Source: WHSW01 sp963705955
Lineage (GTDB): Bacteria > Actinomycetota > Thermoleophilia > Solirubrobacterales > 70-9
NCBI GenBank assembly: GCA_963705955.1
Contig: CAVPLH010000006.1
Coordinates: 682,001-746,000 of the forward strand
DNA length: 64,000 bases
Direction of reading: 5' to 3'
Numbering within the stretch: position 1 is the stretch's first letter; every line of letters begins with the position of its first letter. Below the pieces are notes generated by a model that saw only the letters and a list, made by a program, of their open reading frames with translations, had not been told where the DNA came from and did not search any database. Shown piece by piece: positions 61,179-64,000 of the stretch. The translations under genes and the position numbers were made by a program.

Positions 61179-62246
61179 CTAACGCAGCCAGGTGCGGACG
61201 ATCGCGTTCGTGAACCCGACCCCGTAGCGGACAACGGCCGGCTTCTTCGAGTGGCCCGAAAGCCGGCCGACGACCGTCACGGGAACCTCCTTGGCCGGGA
61301 TCCCGCGCTTGATCGCCTCGATCATGAACTCCGACGTGTGGAACTGCTCCTGGCGCAGCACGAGGGTGGGGAGGACGTCGGCGCGCACGGCGCGGTAGCC
61401 GTTCGAGCAGTCGGTGACATGGGTGCGGGTGATCAGCGAGACGAGCCGGTTGAAGAACACGATTCCCGCCTCGCGCGCCGGGTGGTTTCGCTCCGCCTCA
61501 CCGAGCACCCGCGAGCCGTGCGCGAGCGCGACCTCGCCGTCGAGAACCGGCCGTACCAGTCGATCCATCTGCTCGGGGAGGTGCTGGCCGTCGGCGTCGA
61601 GCGTGACGACGATCTTCGCCTCCGAGTCGGCGAGCAGGCGATAACCGGTCCGCAACGCCGCTCCACCGCCGCGGTTGATCACGTGCCGGGCGACGATCGC
61701 ACCGCGGGCGCGAGCGACGTCCTCGGTGCCGTCGCGCGATCCGTCGTCGACGACCAGCACCGCGGTCTCGACGCCGCAGACCGCGGCCGGGATCCGGTCG
61801 AGCACCGCACCGATGTTCTCGGCCTCGTCGTAGGCGGGGATCAGAACCCCGATCCGATCGCGGAACCGCTCCCTGTGCCCGGCGATCCGAAACTGCTCCG
61901 CGGCCAGCCCCTCGAGCACCGACGAGAGCTCGCTGGTGATCCGCGAGCCCTGGCTGAGCGCCCGAAGGACGAGCAGGAAGAGGACGAGGATCGCGAAGAT
62001 CGCGACGCCGATGATCCGCGTCCCGTTCGAGCGCTCGAACGAGAACGCCGACAGCAGCGCGTCCGGGATCTCGGTCCCGGCGACGACCAGCAGCCCGAGC
62101 GAGATCAGCAGCAGGATCAGCACGTCGGCGTTGCGAAGCGAGCGCCGGCGCCAGATCGCGTAGGCGCCGATGAGGACGGCGAGCAGCAGCCCGACCGCTC
62201 GGATCGCGGTCAGCTCCGGCGGCAGGATGTCCGCGAGCGGGCTCAT
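61179..62246 (-). CDS. Family 2 glycosyltransferase with N-terminal DUF2304-like membrane domain
   Basis: 355 aa. The N-terminal 110 residues hold three hydrophobic segments (AVGLLLAVLIGAYAIW; ADVLILLLISLGLLVVAG; IIGVAIFAILVLFLLVLRAL) of the DUF2304 type. The GT-A domain follows: IGVLIPAYDEAENIGAVLDR, VLVVDDGSRDGT, ARHVINRGGGAALRTGYRLL and LDADGQHLPEQMDRL with the DxD-like metal site, as in dolichyl-phosphate mannose synthase-like enzymes. It probably transfers a sugar to polyprenyl phosphate. The frame is intact. It lies minus-strand just before the UDP-sulfoquinovose synthase gene, consistent with a surface-glycan or lipid context. Confidence 0.87.
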   Translation of the reverse strand: MSPLADILPPELTAIRAVGLLLAVLIGAYAIWRRRSLRNADVLILLLISLGLLVVAGTEIPDALLSAFSFERSNGTRIIGVAIFAILVLFLLVLRALSQGSRITSELSSVLEGLAAEQFRIAGHRERFRDRIGVLIPAYDEAENIGAVLDRIPAAVCGVETAVLVVDDGSRDGTEDVARARGAIVARHVINRGGGAALRTGYRLLADSEAKIVVTLDADGQHLPEQMDRLVRPVLDGEVALAHGSRVLGEAERNHPAREAGIVFFNRLVSLITRTHVTDCSNGYRAVRADVLPTLVLRQEQFHTSEFMIEAIKRGIPAKEVPVTVVGRLSGHSKKPAVVRYGVGFTNAIVRTWLR

Positions 62247-62291
62247 CGGGGCGGCTGAGGATACGGCGGGACGCCCGCCGTTCGACCGCCG

Positions 62292-62855
62292 CTAGAAGCT
62301 CGGGAAACCGAAGTTGTCGAAGAACCAGAAGGCGCTCGTGAACCAGATCACGACCAGCGAGGCGAAAACCGCGCCACCGACCGCCGGCAGCAGCAGCCCC
62401 GGCAGGCTCGGTACCCGGAGCCAGAGCATCTTCGCCGTGAACGCCCCGTAGAAGAAGCAGCCGGCGATCGCGTGGACGAGCACCCTGGTCGAGTAGTCCT
62501 GAAACCCGAGCGCCCAGAGGCAGTGGTAGACGACCGGCAGCGAGAGCAGGAAGGCGAGCGTTCCCGAGCATCGGTGCACGGTCGGCACCCAGCTCGGGGT
62601 CGAGCGCACCGGCAGCTTGCCGAACATCCACGACGCGGTGACGATCTGGACGCAGGCGAGCACGACGACGCCGGTCGCGAGCCAGGTCTTCATGTTCAGG
62701 GTTCCGCTGAAGAACAGCCCGTTGTCGAGGATCGAGGAGCCGGTCGGGTCGTGGACGTTGCCGTAGACGCCGAGGGCGACGGCGACCGCCGCGCCGACGA
62801 GGGCCGGGAGTACGAGCTTGGCCGGTGAGACGGGCGAACCGGCGGCGGCCTCCAT
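62292..62855 (-). CDS. DUF6529-like five-helix membrane protein with conserved histidines
   Basis: 187 aa, about five hydrophobic helices (LVLPALVGAAVAVALGVYG; MKTWLATGVVVLACVQIVTA; TLAFLLSLPVVYHCLWALGF; RVLVHAIAGCFFYGAFTAKM; GAVFASLVVIWFTSAFWFFD). Intramembrane histidines at VHRCSGT, YHCLW and VHAIAG resemble cytochrome b561-type haem ligands, so a quinol or ferric-reductase-like electron-transfer role is possible but unproven. The ATG at 62855 has a minus-strand TAGGAT box (62863-62868) 7 nt upstream and is divergent from the next gene by 39 nt. Confidence 0.65.
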   Translation of the reverse strand: MEAAAGSPVSPAKLVLPALVGAAVAVALGVYGNVHDPTGSSILDNGLFFSGTLNMKTWLATGVVVLACVQIVTASWMFGKLPVRSTPSWVPTVHRCSGTLAFLLSLPVVYHCLWALGFQDYSTRVLVHAIAGCFFYGAFTAKMLWLRVPSLPGLLLPAVGGAVFASLVVIWFTSAFWFFDNFGFPSF

Positions 62856-62880
62856 GAGACCGATCCTATGCCAGGCTCGC

Positions 62881-62886
62881 TACCCT
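62881..62886 (+). promoter_or_regulatory. -10-like TACCCT box
   Basis: TACCCT is 8 nt before the ATG at 62895. With the TAGGAT box on the other strand (62863-62868) it forms a compact divergent promoter pair of 39 nt. Confidence 0.4.
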
Positions 62887-62894
62887 CGCGCGCT

Positions 62895-64000
62895 ATGCGG
62901 ATCCTGATCCTGGGCGGTGACGGGTACCTCGGCTGGCCGACCGCGATGCGGTTCTCCGACGGTGGGCACCAGGTCTCGATCGTCGACAACTTCTCCCGCC
63001 GCCGCTGGCACACCGAGCTCTCGACCGACTCGCTGACCCCGATCGCCTCGCTCACCGATCGGGTCGAGGCCTGGCGCGAGAAGTCGGGCAACGAGATCCG
63101 CCCCTTCGTGGGGTCGATCGAGGACTTCGGCTTCCTCGACTCGGTGATCGCCGAGACCCTCCCGGAGGCGGTCGTCCACTACGGCGAGCAGCCGTCGGCG
63201 CCGTACTCGATGCGGTCTCGAGAAGCCGCGGTCGAGACCCAGTACACGAACGTGATCGGCACCCTCAACCTGCTGTTCGCGATCCGCGACCGGGTGCCGG
63301 ACTGCCACCTGGTCAAGCTCGGCACGATGGGCGAGTACGGGACCCCGAACATCGACATCGAGGAGGGGTTCATCGAGATCGAGCACAACGGGCGCTCGGA
63401 CACGCTGCCGTTCCCGAAGCTGCCCGGGTCGCTCTATCACCTCTCGAAGGTCCACGACTCCCACAACATCCACTTCGCCTGCCGGATCTGGGGCCTTCGC
63501 GCCACCGATCTCAACCAGGGGGTCGTCTACGGGATCGAGACACCGGAGTCGGTCGGCGACGACCGCCTCGTGACGCGCTTCGACTACGACGAGTACTTCG
63601 GCACGGTGCTCAACCGCTTCTGCGTCCAGGCCGTGATCGGCCACCCGCTGACCGTCTACGGGGAGGGCGGCCAGACGCGCGGGTTCCTCAACATCCGCGA
63701 CACCCTGCAGTGCGTCGAGCTCGCGGTCGACAACCCGGCCGAGCTCGGCGAGTTCCGGGTCTTCAACCAGTTCACGGAGCAGTTCTGCGTCGCCGAGCTC
63801 GCCCGGCTGGTCAAGCGGTCGGCGGCCGAGCTCGGCTACGAGGTCGAGGTGCGCAGCTACCCGAATCCGCGGATCGAGGCCGAGCAGCACTACTACAACG
63901 CGACGAACACGAAGCTCCACGATCTCGGGCTCGAGCCGCACCACCTCGGCGAGGAGCTGGTCCGCTCGATGCTCGGGATCATCGAGCGCCACCGCGACCG
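62895..64000 (+). CDS. sqd1: UDP-sulfoquinovose synthase (cut by right edge)
   Basis: At least 368 aa; the C-terminal end is outside the window. Extended SDR that makes UDP-sulfoquinovose from UDP-glucose and sulfite, the sugar donor for sulfolipids and sulfoquinovose glycans. It starts MRILILGGDGYLGWPTAMRF (NAD motif). SQD1-specific blocks are HYGEQPSAPYSM, KLGTMGEYGTPNIDIEEG with the catalytic Thr, and LYHLSKVHDSHN, where Tyr and Lys form the YxxxK pair; then LNQGVVYG and GGQTRGFLNIRDTLQCVEL. The match of these blocks to plant and bacterial SQD1 is strong. A TACCCT box 8 nt before the ATG suggests leaderless transcription. A sulfoquinovosyltransferase (SqdX-like) is not visible in the window. 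Confidence 0.9.
   Translation, partial: MRILILGGDGYLGWPTAMRFSDGGHQVSIVDNFSRRRWHTELSTDSLTPIASLTDRVEAWREKSGNEIRPFVGSIEDFGFLDSVIAETLPEAVVHYGEQPSAPYSMRSREAAVETQYTNVIGTLNLLFAIRDRVPDCHLVKLGTMGEYGTPNIDIEEGFIEIEHNGRSDTLPFPKLPGSLYHLSKVHDSHNIHFACRIWGLRATDLNQGVVYGIETPESVGDDRLVTRFDYDEYFGTVLNRFCVQAVIGHPLTVYGEGGQTRGFLNIRDTLQCVELAVDNPAELGEFRVFNQFTEQFCVAELARLVKRSAAELGYEVEVRSYPNPRIEAEQHYYNATNTKLHDLGLEPHHLGEELVRSMLGIIERHRD

Noticed and set aside
1..64000. CRISPR arrays, rRNA and tRNA genes
   Set aside because: No regular repeat-spacer array, no rRNA-like blocks and no cloverleaf with a T-arm GGTTCGA-type sequence were noticed; a tRNAscan and Rfam run would confirm.

Overview
This 64 kb window is high-GC chromosomal DNA that looks like an actinobacterium, most probably class Thermoleophilia (Solirubrobacterales-like). 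This is an inference from four things. There are many small SnoaL-like proteins that start MS(Q/S/E)ENVE and end EALEAAGL. Genes often have no Shine-Dalgarno but carry a TAnnnT box 6-9 nt before the start codon. Two operators match the Gram-positive/actinobacterial LexA box. A cell-wall hydrolase gene is preceded by a c-di-AMP riboswitch. No rRNA, tRNA or CRISPR array was recognised.

Layout. 1-12.7 kb: photolyase, an NAD(P)-binding epimerase, a membrane/spermidine-synthase-like fusion, two SnoaL proteins, an SRPBCC protein, a GNAT, a secreted DUF11/RTX-repeat protein, a lipoprotein sulfatase, LexA-box dinB, a second GNAT and a secreted M1 metallopeptidase. 12.8-29.6 kb: mostly housekeeping genes on the plus strand (a large membrane protein, thrS, infC-rpmI-rplT, an rRNA/tRNA methyltransferase, pheST, argCJBD, argG), ending in a minus-strand coiled-coil/Rpf-type hydrolase under the riboswitch. 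29.9-39.3 kb: sixA-like phosphatase, dnaE, a Cys-rich protein, nfo, gltX, an HDOD-LuxR regulator, an atypical response regulator and an Rrf2 regulator.

39.3-48.2 kb is accessory: a degraded tyrosine integrase abuts the Rrf2 gene, followed by a secreted protein, a DUF4331 protein, a tautomerase/TetR pair, an SDR, a LexA-box zinc-ribbon gene and seven intact, frameshifted or decayed SnoaL copies. 48.3-64 kb returns to core genes (cysK-cysE, pcrA-type helicase, folD, gatCAB, type II NADH dehydrogenase) mixed with membrane proteins, a GMC oxidoreductase, a GT2 glycosyltransferase and, cut by the right edge, a UDP-sulfoquinovose synthase.

A dominant feature is about 26 single-base frame breaks in otherwise well-conserved genes, including essential ones (thrS, pheS, dnaE, gatA, gatB). 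Nearly all are one extra base; three are a lost base in a G or C run. The simplest reading is sequence or assembly error, so these genes are annotated across the break rather than called dead. Many genes are translationally coupled (ATGA/GTGA/TTGA overlaps), notably rpmI-rplT, pheT-argC-argJ-argB-argD and gatC-gatA-gatB.
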